Of a DNA stretch of 64,000 nucleotides, positions 62,621 to 64,000 are shown piece by piece (the first letter of the stretch is position 1; each line of letters begins with the position of its first letter). The DNA lies in contig NZ_CP125854.1 in the NCBI RefSeq assembly GCF_030169785.1, forward strand, positions 1,736,001-1,800,000. Reading direction: 5' to 3'. This DNA comes from Bdellovibrio sp. 22V. GTDB taxonomy: Bacteria > Bdellovibrionota > Bdellovibrionia > Bdellovibrionales > Bdellovibrionaceae. The notes beneath the pieces are model-generated. The model was not told the DNA's origin, did no database searches, and saw only the letters and a list, made by a program, of their open reading frames with translations. The translations under genes and the position numbers were made by a program.

Positions 62621-63379
62621 TTATTTTTCCTTTCCGGTATGCGCGGGAACGAGTTGAATTCCCAGCGAATAAATCTCAGTTCTTTCCCCTTGAGAGAGCT
62701 TCGTATAAACCTTTTTCCAGCACTTTTCGATTTCTTTTTTGGCTTGAGGAAGGTTTTTAGGGTTGATAGCCATGGTCATGTAAACCATCTCGCGCTTATT
62801 CGTCGCGACCTCGGCGAAAACGCTCTTAGTGCGGTCTAAAGCGTCTTTATGGAATCTCTGGATGTCAAAGTTGGGAATTTCGCTTTCCGTGCTAAGACTG
62901 CGCAGGCTCTTGTTAAGAGCACCGTCGTCGTTTTTCTCTAGAATTCCCATTTTCACGAATTTATTGATGACGTTTTCGATGTGCTCTTCGGAAAGTCCCG
63001 TTTTTTTTGCAACAGAAGCGATGTCGAGATTGTCGATAGAAAGATCCATGGCCGCGAGAACCAGAAAGAACTCAGTGCCGGAAATTTCCGCAAACTCATT
63101 TTTAGTAAGAACCTTTTCAATGGACTGAGTCGCCTTCTTGCGGGCTTTTTCAGAATCAAAATAGCGGTACGCCGTCGTCACGTCATCGGGCGCCAGGCGA
63201 AGAGCCGTGATGAGTTTTTCTAAATTCTTCACCGTAAGGCCGCGTTTACCCGTCAGGATCTCGGAAAGATGTCCTGGAGAGATATTGGATTTCTGCGCCA
63301 GAGCCCGGAGTGAGAAACGCGGGTTCGTCACTTTGATGGCGTTAAACTTGGATAGTAAAAATTGATTCAACGTTTTCAT
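62621..63379 (-). CDS. TIGR02147 family protein (putative regulator), copy 3
   Basis: A 252-residue protein. N-terminal FLLSKFNAIKVTNPRFSLRALAQ, then the HTH SNISPGHLSEILTGKRGL, and a family C-terminal domain with MVYMTMAINPKNLPQAKKEIE. It ends in a stop immediately before the secreted partner gene. The 100 bp upstream region contains repeated GTTGCAATG/CATTCAACG-like words that may be an operator. Confidence 0.87.
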   Translation of the reverse strand: MKTLNQFLLSKFNAIKVTNPRFSLRALAQKSNISPGHLSEILTGKRGLTVKNLEKLITALRLAPDDVTTAYRYFDSEKARKKATQSIEKVLTKNEFAEISGTEFFLVLAAMDLSIDNLDIASVAKKTGLSEEHIENVINKFVKMGILEKNDDGALNKSLRSLSTESEIPNFDIQRFHKDALDRTKSVFAEVATNKREMVYMTMAINPKNLPQAKKEIEKCWKKVYTKLSQGERTEIYSLGIQLVPAHTGKEK

Positions 63380-63494
63380 ACAGTCGTTGCGAATGTATTA
63401 GAACGTAGCGCCTCTTTACAATGTTAAATTTCACATTCAACGATGTTGCAATGTTTCCGCCCGGGCAAAGTGTTCGATTTTTTCATGAGAACGG

Positions 63495-64000
63495 CTAGTT
63501 TTGGCTTAATTTCCTCGCCTCTTCACGAATCCAATCGATATGGAATTGTACGGTGATATAAGCGCCGCGATCGATACAAAGATTGCGCTCCTCTAAAGGA
63601 ACTTCCGGATTGAAAAAAGTTCGCGAAGCCACGCCAACGACATAGGATTTGTCCTCCATCACAAGAATGGCCGGGCCTCCAGAATCGCCTTGGCAGAAGC
63701 CTTTGCCTTGGTTCTGAGAAACAATAAAAGAAGGCGCCAAAGGATCATACGCAACCACATCTAAGTTCGTTGTGCGCAGAATGCCCGTATAGCCCTTATA
63801 AGCGGGACGACCGTCCATTCGGCCATAGCCGGCAGCTTGAACTTGCACAAGGTTTAAAGACGGCTCTTTCTCTGGCAGATTCAAAATCTCAATATTTTCT
63901 GGAAGAGGCTTCTCGAGAAGTACTAAAGCAAGGTCCGAGTTCTTATTGCCCGCTATATATTCAGGGTGAACGACAACCCGGATGGCGCGCAAACTGACTT
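63495..64000 (-). CDS. Trypsin-like (S1) serine protease, N-terminus cut by window edge
   Basis: The frame stays open to the right edge, so the real start is outside; the visible part is 168 residues. Catalytic Asp is in NSDLALVLLE, Ser in GFCQGDSGGPA. The His of the triad lies beyond the window. Cysteines pair typically around the Ser loop. The C-terminal helix IDWIREEARKL is standard for S1. Presumably exported, but the signal peptide is not visible. Confidence 0.88.
   Translation of the reverse strand, partial: VSLRAIRVVVHPEYIAGNKNSDLALVLLEKPLPENIEILNLPEKEPSLNLVQVQAAGYGRMDGRPAYKGYTGILRTTNLDVVAYDPLAPSFIVSQNQGKGFCQGDSGGPAILVMEDKSYVVGVASRTFFNPEVPLEERNLCIDRGAYITVQFHIDWIREEARKLSQN

Overview
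The window looks like chromosome of a predatory Bdellovibrio (Bdellovibrionota), close to B. bacteriovorus. Three things point there. First, a small secreted protein plus an RHS/YD-repeat protein sit directly downstream of a Tad/Flp pilus operon, which is the layout of the hit (host-interaction) locus Bd0108/Bd0109. Second, there are three TIGR02147-family proteins. Third, secreted hydrolases are very dense: two papain-like, one metacaspase-like, one S41, one S8, one S1, two zincins and two EndA nucleases. Species naming rests on recognition, not on a search.

Layout. 1-6840: a truncated HExxH secreted protein, an operon of two papain-like paralogues flanking a small secreted protein, and a large coiled lipoprotein with a small coiled-coil partner. 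7022-12000: guanine deaminase, an overlapping operon (lipoprotein, metacaspase-like protease, small secreted protein), and queF. 12000-15940: secreted proteins, a TIGR02147 protein and tRNA-Ser(GCU), tRNA-Arg(ACG) and tRNA-Asn(GUU). 16019-18151: groES-groEL with a promoter and a terminator. 18168-22900: a short-chain dehydrogenase, two outer-membrane proteins and a CheY-like regulator.

23000-32390 (minus strand) is the Tad/Flp pilus operon: pseudopilins, CpaB, secretin, a TadZ-TadA fusion and TadB, followed by the RHS protein and the hit protein. At its head lies only a 21-codon tail resembling a Flp pilin, next to a roughly 190 bp GC-rich inverted-repeat element. A Fis-type DNA-binding gene diverges from it.

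33281-39830: an S41 protease with an apparent catalytic Lys-to-Gln change, an RDD protein and rhomboid protease pair, a secreted EndA nuclease, a MITE-like repeat, a candidate small RNA and a secreted alpha/beta hydrolase. 39863-46353: the Ogt/Ada-AlkA alkylation-repair pair, an MFS exporter with a divergent LysR regulator, a family-X DNA polymerase with a degenerate PHP domain, and an isochorismatase-like hydrolase. 46434-55680: a zincin lipoprotein, a DUF748 protein, a thiol-redox operon (ArsR-rhodanese, CcdA-thioredoxin), a PLD protein, IF-1, an RRM protein, a soluble histidine kinase, and mntP behind a yybP-ykoY manganese riboswitch. 55685-64000: two more TIGR02147 proteins, a second EndA, DUF502, a solute-binding protein, a subtilisin and a truncated trypsin-like protease.

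No phage, transposase, CRISPR array or rRNA was seen. The gene set mixes housekeeping functions with a predator's secreted degradation kit and its prey-contact pilus machinery.
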